Below, in pieces: positions 22,546 to 35,066 of a stretch of 64,000 nt of DNA (its first letter is position 1; each line of letters starts with the position of its first letter). Source of the DNA: Zarea fungicola (taxonomy: Eukaryota > Ascomycota > Sordariomycetes > Hypocreales > Cordycipitaceae); the NCBI GenBank assembly GCA_900169235.1, contig FWCC01000249.1, forward strand, positions 1 through 64,000, read 5' to 3'. Below the pieces are notes generated by a model. It searched no databases. It saw nothing but the letters and a program-made list of their open reading frames with translations, and was not told where the DNA came from. The position numbers and the translations under genes are program-made.

Positions 22546-25500
22546 TGATGCAAAGCGTAGGTAGGTTGGTTGTAGTGGCTGACGGCTGTAGCCGCATAAC
22601 CCCACCAAAAGGTAGTCGAAGATCACGGCCGATCGGTCGACAGGCACACAGGTCGCGACAGGCGCGACATGCGAATTTAAGTGTAGAATGTAATTGTAGA
22701 ATGTAAGAGGTGGCTAGTTCCATTGATTTGGCAAGCCCACGAGTGCGTAACCTGTGGTTACACCCTGTCTTTTAGGAATGGCCATCACGCACGGTGAAGA
22801 TGATACTGCGTGACCTCACGCGATCTCCTGCTTTAATTGCACGGCTGTTGAAAACTTCAAGTTTGTAAACACTCTTTAACAAAACCTTATTACGCTGTTA
22901 CGCCATTACAGAATTGGTCCATGTCTACCGCAAGAAGGACATGTCAACCTCGACGCGACCAGTTCGGTAGCTGTCCACCGAGCCAAGAACAACCACGGAG
23001 GGCCCGAGTCAGCAATGACGAGTTGCTGCTCATGCTGGATACTGAAAAAGACCTTTCGCTTACCGCGGTGAAAAATTGAAGCTTTGAAACCGACTCTGGA
23101 GACAGGTGTGTGATATAAATGATGAAGTGGGGAGCGGCTCCTGTGTTTGAAGGAGGGTCGGGGGATTTAGACAGGGTTTCGATCCAGAGGTGATTCAGAG
23201 GCCTGTGATTGGTGGCAGCACACAATCTTGAACTTGGGGCGACCTAGAGGCTACTGGTTAATTAGGAAAAGACACTGCAGCAAGCCACAACGGAGTGATG
23301 TATCGAATCAGAACCCATTTCGTGCCTACGAGCCGCAGAATAGGGCCAATTGAGCTACTGGCGGAAACATTGGATGGTTTTTATCTGCTCAGCGGGCTTC
23401 GGGGGTCCGCCAGATGGGCTATTGGGTGCTAGGTAGTCAGTAGGTAGTCCGTAGGTGGAACGGGGAGAAGGTACCGACTGCCTTGACCGGGGGGCCAGTC
23501 AGGTTAGAGAGAATGCAATCTCGGCAACTCCATCAATTGGGGGGCGAGGGGCGGCACGAACCAAGCGAAATGGAGCAAAGCGTTGATGATCGCCCTCGGA
23601 TGCGCGCTCAAGCAGACGTTGCAGGTGTGCTGATGTGTTGATGTGAATGAAGTTATGAACAGAGGCAGCAGCAGAGCGGTTGTCGGTTTGGCAAGGCGCT
23701 AGTAATGCAAGCATGGCGTATCACTGTATCGGCATGACTCTGTAGCAATGTATGTTAGTATGATTGGAAGCGGCAAGCCAACACGGACAGACATGGATGG
23801 CTTCGGCGAGCCTGAGCGTACCTGGGTTAGCGCCAGGTACGGAGCCAGGGTTATGTCCTGGCCGGGACGGCGCTATGGGCTGTAGCGTCGACACTGTGGT
23901 AGCATTTTGGGTGGTTCCTGGTGAGAGAAGAAGGCGTCTAGAAGCTAGTTACTGGTAGAGGACGGAGGATGAAATAGCTGTGTGAAGGATGAGGGACATG
24001 ATGTGTGTTGAGGTTGGGACGATGCAGTGTTGGTGTTGACTCTGTTGAGGCGGCTACGGCTGGCAGGCAGCTGGCGGGACAAGTGTTGTATTGGTACATG
24101 GAGAGACAGGAAGTACAGACTAGTACGGCATTGGGAAGAACTTGATGGCATGTTGACGAGTTGACGAGTTGACGAGTTGACAGGTTGACAGGTTGACAGG
24201 TTGATGTGTTGGATGACCGAGGGTTGTATTCGTCATAATTCGCTATATGGAACTATCAGCATCCATCATCTCAACTCACCGCAGCCGGCCAAGCCGCACG
24301 TACAAAGTAGAGATGGTTAGTATAGTTATATTATTCATTGCTCTTCTGTCCCACTAGCTCTTCCATTCAAGTACAGGTACGTACCCAGGCGAACAGGGAC
24401 CCTTGGCTGGTGGTGGTAAGCAGCCACTTTAAACCGTCTTGGCCAGTGGCAGAGCCCATTAACAGGCCATTTAACTGGGTTGCAGGGCAAAACAGAGCGC
24501 TGTAAATATTTAAATTACAACGGCGAGCCCCATTTTACAGACATATAATAACCACAAATTCATTATATCGCTGGGCTCTTAATAAAACCCGCGACATCCC
24601 TAGTCACTGCTTTGAACACTGTTGCGACAAGGTTAAATCAACAAGTTTTATTTTCCTCTCCATTTTCTTGTCTTTCTTTCTTTTTTATTTTCTCCTTTAC
24701 CCGCCGTGTCTCTAACCTCGACACCACATGAGCTGGTAATTTTGCCAGTGTCAAGGAAAAAGGAAATAAATGCTACCTGGGAGAGGTATAGCGCTGGTGA
24801 TATGTCGACAGCGGGCGGGTCCCCCATAATTACAGGCGAGCTAGTGCTGTAGCCTCCACTAGCAGCGACCCGGACGACCAGGATTGGGGCCTCGAGGCCT
24901 GCATGCACTCAAGCACAGCACTGTACTAGTAGACGGTCTGCACTATCTTGTGCTGCAGGATCCCTCCTCACGCCTCTCACGCCTCTCACGTCTCCCCCAC
25001 TCCCATTTTAGCTGCCTCCTCCCAATCTGCATCGCCAGTGAATGCATGGCGCTCTGCTCCGCTTTCATTACCCTGGGTCCGACGCTGCCTCTTTTTCTCT
25101 CTCTCTTTTCATTTTCTTCTAGCCTCGCCAATCTCATGACCAGCAATCCTGCCAGAACTGCTGCTGTCTCGACTCTCGGCCTGCATTGCCCCTCGCACGC
25201 TGCCCTGGCGGTTTGGATGAGCGCCTCCCTCTGATCAGCTCGCCTTCAGGGGACCCGGCTACATACTAACTACAACTTACTTTTATTTACCACCACCACT
25301 TACGGCCCAGCCACCGGAAAGAGCTCCATTGCTCATCTCGGCCCTCTCCCATTTCTTGGTGTTGCCTCGTCCCAGTCGCCAACTGAGGAGCTCAAAGACA
25401 CCTGCGCATTCCTTCACCACCGCAGCCCTTTGTCCCGGGAGTCTGTGCAGTTCGACTCCTTTGAGTCGCTCCTCGGCCGCCCTCAACATCAATTCAGTCT

Positions 25501-25574
25501 ACCCTCATCCATTACCGTACAGTACTCGCCTTCAGCCACACATCTTGCCCGCCGCCGCCGCCGCCGCTTTACCA
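22546..25574. other. 3.0 kb intergenic between divergent phosphoesterase and TeaR
   Basis: Shared upstream region of two divergent genes. It contains an 8-nt tandem repeat at 24153-24208. The 25260-25574 part is C-rich and likely TeaR leader. No open frame with a domain is visible. Confidence 0.5.
24153..24208 (+). repeat. 8-nt tandem repeat (TTGACGAG/TTGACAGG)
   Basis: Three perfect TTGACGAG units are followed by three TTGACAGG units and one TTGATGTG unit. The ordered switch between variants suggests slippage expansion from two neighbouring founder units. Each unit contains TTGAC, which is also the plant W-box core, but no link is implied here. Confidence 0.85.
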
Positions 25575-27142
25575 ATGGCTGCGGTGGCCTCAGCACCTGG
25601 CCCGGCCTCGGCCTTGACCCCCCCAAGCAGCAGCCATGGCGATGACAATGGCTGGGCATTTTCTGATGTGAATCCTGAGGTATGTCCTCGTGATGATGGT
25701 CCATGTCTAGGCCGCCAAGCAAACAAGCTAACCAGCCATGCCCGCCGCAACAGAGCCATCTCCGCGACAGCGGCTCCTCATCCTTTGATCATGCTCACAA
25801 ACCCGACTCGACATTTACAGCTCACGATGCCCGCTCTGCCCCAAGAACAGTGAATCACGACGCAACCGCCCGAAAAATGCGTTCCGCGGATAATCTACAC
25901 AGCGCCAAGTGGTCCAAGAATTCCGACCATCCCCGAGAGCAGCTCCCTGGCCTCACAGAAGAGGAAAAGGCAAATAGCAACCAATTCATCTACAGCCAAG
26001 ATCAGTCCAAATGGATCCATAGGGATAAGCTGGCCAGAATAGAAACCGAGGAGCTCGAGGCTGCTGGCATCTTCTTGCCCAAGGCCCGAGCCCCCAGCCG
26101 ACAGCGCAGAAGTGATAGCCGCCTCAGTCACACCACCGAAACCGAACCAGCCACGAATCGTCTTAAAAAGGAGCCCAGCTCCCTCGAGCCAATCACGCCT
26201 GAGCCGCTCTCCCTTGAACCACTCTCATCCACGCCGAGCTGGGATTTGCGAACCCCCCAAGAGATTGCTGAGAGCGAGGCAGAAAAGACGGCCTACTTTA
26301 CCCCCAATGCTACGGGCGGCAGCCGCATTCCCGTGGCCAAGCTAAGCCCAGTCCCGATTTCCTTGGGCTACCTCGAGCACGGCTCTCTTGCCGCTCGTCA
26401 AAACTCGGATGAGGACGACAGCCTTTCTTATAGCAAGACTCGTTCTCGCAGTGCTAGTGCCGCCATCCGAGATAGCAGCAGCAGCAATCCGCCAGGCGCG
26501 AAGCGCTCCGTCACCGACACATCCCCAAAGAAGCACGTCCGCAAGGACAGCTCCGGCACACCTACTCGGCCTATGACCAGAGGCAAGGACTCCGCCGCTG
26601 CTGCTACTTCTGCTTCTCGGCCTGGAACACGGGCAGGACGGTCAACCTCTCGTGCAAAACACCCCGAGGGCGAGCCCCCATGGATGGCCAACACCTTCAA
26701 GCCCGATCCTCGACTGCCGCCCGACCAGCAAATCCCACCTTTTGTCGCGAAGAGAATAGCGCAGGAGCAGATGGAAAAGGATGGCACCTTTGGCGACGCA
26801 TATGACAAGGATTTCCGCCCCCTCAACACCAACTCCTTGGTTCTCAATAAACCGGGCGGGAATGACCAGGAAAAGGGCGACGAGGCCGTCGATGATGAGT
26901 GGCCGCTCAAGCCCGCCTCCACGACGAGGCCACTGATGCGCTCGCCTTCCATGTACTCGACCATGCCCAAGATATCCGATAAGCCACCGGGGACACCTAT
27001 ACCCAGCCCGCGACTGCCCAACACGCCACAGATGCAGAGCATGATGGCCACGCCTCAATCTACGCCAGCAGCACAACCAGTACAAAAGTTGGAGCCCGAG
27101 GATATCAAGAAAGACGGCTGTGGCTGCTGTGTGGTCATGTAA
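25575..27142 (+). CDS. teaR: TeaR-like prenylated cell-end marker
   Basis: Likely orthologue of Aspergillus TeaR, the membrane anchor for the Kelch protein TeaA that marks growing hyphal tips (fission yeast Mod5 role). Spliced model, 497 aa: exon 1 25575-25679, intron 25680-25753 with branch site GCTAAC, exon 2 25754-27142. The N-terminal part has LPGLTEEEKANSNQFIYSQD followed by SKWIHRDKLARIETEELEAA, the most conserved block of the family. The middle is Ser/Pro/Arg-rich and disordered. FKPDPRLPPDQQIPPFVAKR near residue 350 is a second constrained block. The protein ends CGCCVVM: CVVM is a CaaX box for prenylation, and the extra cysteines just before it could be palmitoylated. Function comes from family knowledge; the CaaX end and the conserved block are seen directly. 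Confidence 0.85.
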
Positions 27143-28946
27143 AAATGGCAGGTCCTTCTTACAGAGCAAAATCAAATATTACGACGTAACGAATTTTCCA
27201 TAATATTTTGTCCTTTTCAGCCTTCTTTTATTGCCTTTTTTTTTTCTATGGCAACACCATTTTTTGCGGCACCACTTTCCGACCAAGCGACTCATTACTG
27301 GATTCTATTGACTTTTTCATTTGTGGACTCTTCTTTTCCGTTCAGAAAGAGTGCGTCGATATTTGGGATAATGCCTACAGACAGATTATCCAACGCTGAC
27401 GACGACGACTTCCTGCCACCGCCCCCCTTTGATTCTACTACAGACCATCTGTCTCTTTAATCATTGGTTCAGACACATCAATCTCAGTATCCTTCCTTTT
27501 TGGCGACTTTTTTCGTTTCTCTTTTTTTTTTGGCTGCTCTGGCTGCCAAGGATACGGACGCTATAACGGGAGGCGTTTTTTTTCTTTACCTGTTTTTATT
27601 CTCACTTTCTTAGAGATTCTTGCCCTTTTTGTCGTCTGTATCTCTTCTTTTTCTGCCTGCTATGTTCTTTTGTTGGTTACTCGCGTATCGGTGCCGTGTT
27701 TGATACTAGACGTTTCCTAGTGTGTGTTTTTTTGCTGGGAGGTGGCCAAAGTGAAACAGACCTGTCTGTTTTGCCGCCTTTTGTTCCTGGCGCAAGTTGA
27801 GGTTAGGAGGAGGAGGAGGAAGACGCGATTTTTTGTAGGTGATGGATGGACGACGCCTAGTTTAGGTGAGTCGCGCATGGGGTTTCTTTCTCGAGTTGTA
27901 GAGAGAGCAAAGGAGAGGCAGCAGAAACAATGACATTTGATTATGCCAAAATAAATTTAATAAAAACAGTGCAAATCACAACAGTTTTGCGCCTTCACTG
28001 TGAAAACACTCAGCTACTTCATACAATGAAAGGAAAGATACAAGAATGGCAGAGAGCGGCCGGATGGTACTTCCCACCATGAATCCAGCCAATTGCTCAT
28101 TCTACAAGTACTTCTGGTGAACAAAACACGAGCGTATACACTTCATCGCATGTACAATTCATACACTATCACAGGCAAATCCCATCAGTCAATGCGTTCA
28201 TTCTGGCTGTCTAGACTATACACTCCCCCAAATTGAATCCTTCATGCCAAACAGCCATCGTGCTCCTATACAATGACCAAATCTTTCCATTGCCGTTGAT
28301 AATTCTTCTCCTTTTCCGTTCCCATAACTAATGACATTTTTTAAAAGTCTTCCATTCCCTTGGTTGTTTGTTGCGGTGCAAAAGTGAAAAACAACAAAAA
28401 AAAACCCGGCCGCATGAAAATCACCTCCTTGAAGCAAAACAGCCCACGCCGTCCATGACAGACCCAGCCTGCCAGCTCTGCCCTGGTTCATTCCATCCCT
28501 TTTCCTCGCTCATCTTTGAAATACACGTATTCAGTGCTTGGAGCTGGGCCCTTTTTGTCCATGTCCTCTTTGACGAGTTTCGGGGAAAATGAAGAAAGAG
28601 CAAAATCACAAATGAGATAGAAAAAACTGAGTCCATAGAAACAATCGTACACGTTATGCATATTTGAACAGTCGAGACAATCCATCCGTCTCGCATTTCC
28701 GTCCCAAAGTCCCCCCCTCCAAAAAAAAAAAGTCACTAGAATTCCCCAGTGACTTATCAAATTACATTTCGCGCCACGGGTCACATTTCCCGCAAGCGTC
28801 ATCATCGTGAATGCTTTTCAAGTGCACAGCGACAAGCGTAGTTCGTGCGCACGCATTCTTCGCTCCTCCCGTATGTCAGTGTCGCGGAGGATCATGCCTC
28901 CTCGACGAGGGCGGCCGCGCCGCTTCTCATCACGGTTTCTACCCCA
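27143..28946. other. Intergenic between convergent TeaR and DEF1
   Basis: About 1.8 kb, T-rich just after TeaR (27190-27720) and A-rich toward DEF1. These are probably 3' untranslated regions. No domain-bearing open frame is present. Confidence 0.5.
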
Positions 28947-31939
28947 CTAATGGTAGTTGCCACCCCAGCCGCGCTGCTGCTGCTGCTGACCGGCTCCGTA
29001 GTAGCCGCCACTGCCGAAGCCCTGGCCGCCATAGGAACCGTACGGGGTGTTGCCGTGTTGGTTGGCTCCGGCACCCGCGCCCATGCCGTACGCGCCGCTG
29101 CCATGACCGGTGTGGCCTTGCAGGTGGTTAGGGTAGCCGGCGTAGGCACCACCCATCTGCGAAGTCTGAGGAGGGGGGAGGCCGCTGCCCTGGGCACCAG
29201 CACCAGTGTTAGTGGCAGATCCGGGGCGCGCGCCACCAAGAGAAGGAGAAGGGCCAGAGGCACCCTTGCCGTCGCCAAATGGCTTCAGATCATCTGCAGC
29301 CGAGGCACCAGCGCCGGACTGAGTCTGGCTGTTGAAGCCCTGGGCCTGCGACTGGAAAGTAGAGCCACCGCGGGAGAAGCTGTCGTGAGAACCGCCGAAG
29401 CCACTGGCGCCGAGACCAGGCTGAGAGGCTCCCTGGTTAGCGGCTCCACGGCCGTAGTCGCCGAGACCAGAGCTGACAGTGTTGTCGCGGTGACTGTTCG
29501 AGGGGTTAAAGTTGCCAGGCGAGCTGGCATGATCATACGGGGCATTGGGGGAGACACCGTAGGGCTGGCCGTACATGCCACCCTTCCCGCCGTAAGGCCC
29601 AAAGTTGCCCTGCTGCTGCTGTCCGTAACCACCAGAGTAGTACTGGTGATAGTAGGGGTAGTAGGGCTGGTTATAACCGGTGTACTGTTGTCCGTGGGTC
29701 TGAGCCTGCGAGCCGGGAGCACCAGCCTGCTGGCCGGGCTGAGCTTGCTGGCCCTGAGAAATTTGCTGCTGGGTCTGGGTAGTAGGGTTGGGAGTAGAGT
29801 GACCGCTGTTTTGGTTGTCGGGGGCGGCACCAAAACGGGCCTGAGCGTGAGAGCCTGTGCTCTGGGGGTATTGGCTCAAGCTGTCGGCCTGGGTGGCATT
29901 GTAGCCACCAAGAGGTCGCTGTTGAGCGTCATGCTGGCCATGAGGAGCCTGCTGCTGACCGTAGTGCTGACCATAGTAGTTATTATAAGCGTTGCGATCC
30001 TGCTGGTTTGCGGTGTAGTAATTCGAGTAGTCGGTCGGAGCGGAGCTGAAAGCGCCGTGCGAAGGGGCTTGAGTGGCGGTGTTGGAGAAGCTGTCGAATG
30101 GAGGCTGCGAGACGGGAGTAGCCTGCTGGCCGAAGGGATCATGGGGCTTCTGGGCAGGAGGATCCTGAGCAGCAGCGTGACCGTAACGACCATATTGCTG
30201 AGTAGGGATAGCAGGTTGGGCGGCTGTACACAAGTCATCAGCTAATGTTGACACGGAATGTGCTGCAGCGGTGAGCTTACGTTGAGTGGGGATTTGAGCA
30301 GTTGAGGCGGCACCTGTTGCTGTGTTAGTTCTCCTGTTGGCGAGCAGCACACCAGCCTGCCTGGATTTGGGTAAAGGGGACGTACCAGGCGCAGCTGCAG
30401 TAGGCTTGGAAAAGGTATCAGATACGGGAGCAGCTTGAGCAACAGGAGGAAGAGAAGCACGTGGCTGAGTGACTGGAGAATCGGCAGGAGGCTGACCACG
30501 GGTCTCGGTGTCCTCACGTTCACCGTCAACGTCTTCCTCGCCATCATTGAGGTTGAATGCGCCAAACTGAACAGCAGCGCGATCAACTTCACGGTTACCA
30601 GGCATACGAACAGGCTCTTCTTGATCCAGCACACGGCGCTGAAAGCTCGCGGCGCGAACGCTTCTGTCGGTGGTGGCCTTGATAGCAGAGGCGGCGTAAC
30701 CGCTGATAGGGATGGGCGCGCGCTGGTGCTGCTGTTGGGCGGCGGAGAGAGGAGTGGCATTGGAACTAATAGGGCTCTGTCGTGGATCCCAAGAGTCAGC
30801 GGCGGTGCTTGCGGCGGTGCCAGTTGCAGGAGGCTGGGAGTCGTCAATAACCTGTTCAAGATTTGTCTCGGTGAGATGATCCTTGGAAGGCAGCAGCGCA
30901 GGCTCCTCAATGATGATATCGGCACGTGTAGCAATAGGCGTCGTTTGTTCTTCGACTTCGGGTACAGTTTCTTCAACAGCAGGGACAGAGGTAGTAATAG
31001 GTTCGGGAGCAGGAGCAGATTCGACGGGATGCGGCTGTGGCGCCTCGGCGGCGACGGGAGCTGGCTTGGGAGGGACAGTTGACTGGCGAAGCATGCTGGC
31101 CCAGGTCTTGGCTAGGGGAGCAGCAGTTCTGCTGTCGGTTTGTTCAGAAGCCGGTTTGGTCTCAGCAGCCTCGGTCTGAACCTTGGTCTCACCCCATGCG
31201 GAGGATTCTTCGGTGGGAACAGACAGTTGCTGATTCTCCTTGTTGCGGATAGTGCCACCGTTGGTGGAAGGCTGAGCGGTGCGACCACGAGGGGCGCTAC
31301 CACCACGGCCTCCTCTCTCTGTCGCTCTGCCTCGTCCTCTGCCTCCCTCGGAAACGGTGCGGCCACCACGAGTGGCTCTAGCCGCCGTGTTTGTCTGTTC
31401 GGTGCTGGTAGTAGCGGTAGCAGGAGTGGCAGGAGCAGCCTTTGTTCGAGCGGGCTTCTTTGCCTTGGAGACTTCGTCCCATCGAGAAATGCTTCCTAGT
31501 AGGAGGGGAAAGAAAGAACGTTAGCAAGGTTTTTTTTCTATCGGAAGCAGAGTACACATGATGAATGTCGTAGCCAGGGTGAATTTTTGCACTGGCATTG
31601 GCATGCGTAATGTCGTTGGGCAAAGGAAGAGAGAGCAAGCCTACCGTCAGCGATGCGCGTCACAGCTTCGGATTGATCGCCGTTTGTCTCTTGGAGGGCA
31701 AAAAGAACGTCGGCCTCGGACCAGTCTGGGAACATCTCGCGGATGACAGAAGTCTTATCTCCATACAGCTTACGAAGCTCGCCTAGACCTGCATCGTCAT
31801 CAAAGGCGGCGGGGGAGTCAACGGTATCAGGCTTGTCGCCATTGGGTCTGCGGCCGCCGCGACCAGCGAAACCACCGCGACCACCACGGCCGGAGCCTCT
31901 GCCGCGCGAAGCGGAGGATCTCGATGTGACCTCGGACAT
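28947..31939 (-). CDS. DEF1: RNA polymerase II degradation factor DEF1-like
   Basis: Probable orthologue of yeast Def1, which promotes ubiquitination and removal of stalled RNA polymerase II. Spliced model, 904 aa: exons 31645-31939, 30386-31495, 30281-30313 and 28947-30223. It opens with MSEVTSRSSASRGRGSGRGG, an RGG-rich stretch, then a CUE-like ubiquitin-binding domain at about 50-97 (IREMFPDWSEADVLFALQET). The SISRWDEVSKAKKP junction follows the first intron. The remaining 700 residues are Ala/Pro/Thr-rich, then Gln/Gly/Tyr/Asn-rich, the low-complexity tail expected of Def1, ending RGWGGNYH. Introns 30314-30385 (72 nt) and 30224-30280 (57 nt) are multiples of three and contain no stop, so unspliced RNA stays in frame. 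They are called as introns because both have good donors (GTACGT, GTAAGC) and splicing joins Gln/Pro-rich text smoothly. Confidence 0.85.
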
Positions 31940-33295
31940 GAGGGATATTGGATCGTGAGTAGATGTGGGAGTTGATTAGGATGAATTGGCAGGAACGAGA
32001 GGGTTGGTTCCTCGAGGGAGTGGGTGCGTGCGTGTGCGTGTGTGCAAAGGGCAGCGGCCTGTCAGTTGGCCTCTGCAAGCAAACGAGGACAGGCAGAGGT
32101 GCGTTAGCAAATGACGACCAGCTACCAAGGTCCGAATCGACGGGTGGCGAGATGAGGGAGGAATCGACAGGTGCGATGAGGATGGGGTTGTGGTTGATGA
32201 GGAGAGGTCAGAGTGGAGGTTTGTTGGAAGCGAGGAGGGTTTTCTCCCAAACGTGCAGCTGGGAAGGACGTGAAGGTTTTCGACGCTTAGCGGCTGGCCT
32301 TGGCTGGCAGGCGCAAAGAAGGTCAAACAGGCCCCTGGAGACTCGAGGCCTACAGTGGTCACAGGCACCACAGGCCACCATCAGAGAGGCTTGGCGCCCA
32401 ATGGAGTCTCTTCAGCGCCTCCATCGCCTGACTTGGACTGACATGCCCAACACAGTACTAAACTACCTAGTATTTAATATTGTAGGCTCGACCACAGGGC
32501 TGATGCAAGTAGTGGTACCTCCTTGCCAGCCAAGTAAAGGTCTGTTTCCAAAGTACATGTACTTCTACCATTTCTGCTCTACACACCACCAGCGGAGACT
32601 TGGGTACCTATCCTCAGCCTGCTCGTCATTGAACAGCGATTGAATAAGCCGACACAAAGCTGCTATCAAAGGAATGAAAACAACAAACAATGCAGCAGCG
32701 GGGTTATTCAAATGTTACAAACGCACGGTTGAATTCACAATACGCACAGAATACACACGGCTTTGCACGGGCACACGACCAGCCAACACATGTACTTGGT
32801 AGATTGTACTTGTGTTCCTGCTAGGGGCTTCCACCATACACCAAAAACTGCCCGAGGGCAGCCTGAGATACCACGCAGCTCTGTACTGCAACCAGCCCCT
32901 GCTTGGCTGAAAGCACCGCCAGGCCTGGCTTTGGTACTTGAGCCCCTTGTCCCCTGCAGCAACAAGATCCTTTTTAGCGCGAGATGCTCCGCTTTTTCAA
33001 GCTCCTTTTTGCCATCAGTCTCCGCCTTTTCTTCGACCGTATTGGGTAGCTCAGTCACACGCAAGAGTCACGTGATTGATAATCGATAACGAGCATGCCG
33101 AATGAGTCGTCGTTTGTCGACAACGTCAGTCTGGACTAAAGTGGGCAGATGGATGGATGGTCGACATATCCAGCCCGTTGCTATCCATCATCAAATCACT
33201 GCAGCGGCGCTTAATGAACAATCCAGGCTGCCAATAGGCGGCACCGTCGCAAGACCTAACATTTAATAGCAATTTATCGCAAGATTGCCACCATC
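31940..33295. other. Intergenic between divergent DEF1 and unknown-function gene
   Basis: Shared upstream region of 1.36 kb. Several GTACTTG-type words occur near 32790-32940. A plus-strand open frame of 226 codons (31963-32643) has no domain and is mostly charged or Trp/Arg-rich text; it is not taken as a gene. Confidence 0.5.
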
Positions 33296-34546
33296 ATGTT
33301 TTCTACAAAGCCTACCAACTCGCTCCGCAAGCTCTTCTCTGGATATCATGAGCCTGCCGGCTTGTCGGCGCAACAATCACAGAAGCTGCTCGACGGGCTC
33401 AAGTCGTCTTTTCGTCTCCGTCTAGAGGAGGAATACGGGCAGACGGCCCTCACAAAACATGCCAAAAACACATCAAAAGCCGGCTCCCATGGCGGCGGAG
33501 CTGCTGTACGGCACTCTGCCGCGAACAGACATCTTCGCTCCATCCTCGCCAACCCTCTATTCTCTTATAACAAGCACAACAACAGCAGCGCCGCTGCCAC
33601 TTCCTCCACAATACCCTCGCCCATGTCCATACCGAAGCGAGATCCAATGGACGATTTTGATCACGCCGTCGCCAAGGGACTCATGTCGCTCAACGCTGCG
33701 ACGGGATGCATGATGACCAAGCAGAAGCAAATAGACTCCCGGGAGCTCGACACGGGGCCTGCCGCATCATCGGCCACAGCTCTTCGCGTAGTTCGCTGGC
33801 TGCGCTCTATGGGTGCCGAGAACGACTCGGCGTTCCTGGACCACAAGCCGTTTATCCGTTCTTTGGCGCCGTTCCTTGTCGCGGAGGGCATGGAGGAAGT
33901 GGCCTGGCAGTGGATCCGTAAAACCATGCTGCGACGGCCCAGCAACGACGACGACAGCGGCCACGATGACCTTTCCGACACGGTGCGTCTGCGCAGAGCA
34001 TCCTTCCTGCTGGCACAGCTCGTACACATCAAGAGCCAGCCGCAACATGGCAACCTGAACGGTGCCATCTCGACTATACTGAAAGCCGAGCAGGTCCTCG
34101 CACATGATCCTCTGCTGTCCAAGCTCCTGGTCCTGCCGTGGCGGTCCGTCTCGTGGCTGTCGACCGTGGAGTCCTACAGCAATATTGCACCGTCGGAGAA
34201 GCTCTTTGACGCGCATCTCGACACAGCGAGCCGCCTGCAGCAGCCGCTTCCCGTCGAGATGGCACACCTCCACCTCTACCACCCGACGCACCCGGACCAC
34301 GCCCCTGCCATGCGCTTCTTTGGCGACAGGGAGAGGCTGCGCAAATTGGTGCGTGGCATCACCAAGGAGCAGTTTGACAATGCCAAGCTTAAGAGCCTCA
34401 ACGTCGTGCCGTGGGTGGCGTACCTTGGCTACGATACTGTCAATCACTTGAACATGTCGGGACTCAGTCATGAGGCGCAGACGGTGACGGCCATTCTTCA
34501 AGGTGAGCTGGCGGGACTATTTACACCACAGGCACAACCTGGCTAA
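33296..34546 (+). CDS. Fungal protein of unknown function
   Basis: Single exon, 416 aa, starting ATG at 33296 just after a short AT-rich leader. I recognise no named domain. The N-terminus (MFSTKPTNSLRKLFSGYHEP) is basic and lacks acidic residues for the first 18 positions, which fits a mitochondrial targeting peptide. NRHLRSILANPLFSY near residue 77 and FDHAVAKGLMSLNAATGCMM near 120 look constrained, the rest is mainly alpha-helical: TALRVVRWLRSMG, FLVAEGMEEVAWQWIRKTML, RRASFLLAQLVHIK. Helix-pair spacing is reminiscent of helical-repeat proteins such as PPR proteins, but no repeat could be aligned by eye. Composition, length and gene order argue for a real conserved gene of ascomycetes. Mitochondrial location is inference. 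Confidence 0.75.
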   Translation: MFSTKPTNSLRKLFSGYHEPAGLSAQQSQKLLDGLKSSFRLRLEEEYGQTALTKHAKNTSKAGSHGGGAAVRHSAANRHLRSILANPLFSYNKHNNSSAAATSSTIPSPMSIPKRDPMDDFDHAVAKGLMSLNAATGCMMTKQKQIDSRELDTGPAASSATALRVVRWLRSMGAENDSAFLDHKPFIRSLAPFLVAEGMEEVAWQWIRKTMLRRPSNDDDSGHDDLSDTVRLRRASFLLAQLVHIKSQPQHGNLNGAISTILKAEQVLAHDPLLSKLLVLPWRSVSWLSTVESYSNIAPSEKLFDAHLDTASRLQQPLPVEMAHLHLYHPTHPDHAPAMRFFGDRERLRKLVRGITKEQFDNAKLKSLNVVPWVAYLGYDTVNHLNMSGLSHEAQTVTAILQGELAGLFTPQAQPG

Positions 34547-35066
34547 GCTGGCTGTTGTTGCTTTTCCTGCCGTTCTTTGTATTTTTCATTCCATTTCATG
34601 ATACCCCCTCGCCTGTATTTTTTGCCCATGGCCCACGGTAGATGATGGGCATTTATTCATTGTACAATTGGAGCAAATATTCAATATCATCCGTCACTAT
34701 ATATAAAGGGTAGTTCACTACCAAGACTCATATTCCATCTTCATAATTATGCGTACAAAGCCACACGCAAGCTCTTTAACAGTAGCCTTGAAACAGAAAC
34801 CTGGTTATTATCCGCGCCAGAATGCAGCAAGACTCGGCCTTTCGTCTCGTTGAGCCAAATGGCGGAAAACGTTCACATGGATCGGTTCTAAATATTAATT
34901 AAGCAGCTTAAGCAAGGAGCAGTAGGAAATGGTTGATTGTGTCTATCTAGCAGTGATTTCTGACGACCTTTGTAGCGTGTTTCCTATCATGGATACAGCG
35001 CCAGAAATGGCGCTGCATGTATCAACACTCCGCGCATTTCAACCGAATATGCCGATCGGCCGCAGC
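34547..35066. other. Intergenic between convergent genes
   Basis: This holds 3' flanks of the 33.3 kb and 35.1 kb genes. An AT-rich tract lies at 34640-34760. No gene is seen. Confidence 0.5.

Noticed and set aside
28845..30245. 466-codon plus-strand open frame, Val/Ala/Arg-rich
   Set aside because: It is antisense to DEF1 exon 4; its length comes from the low-complexity, Gln/Gly-rich coding strand.
31963..32643. 226-codon plus-strand open frame between DEF1 and the 33.3 kb gene
   Set aside because: Lies in a bidirectional promoter region and shows Trp/Arg/Gln-rich, non-protein-like text.
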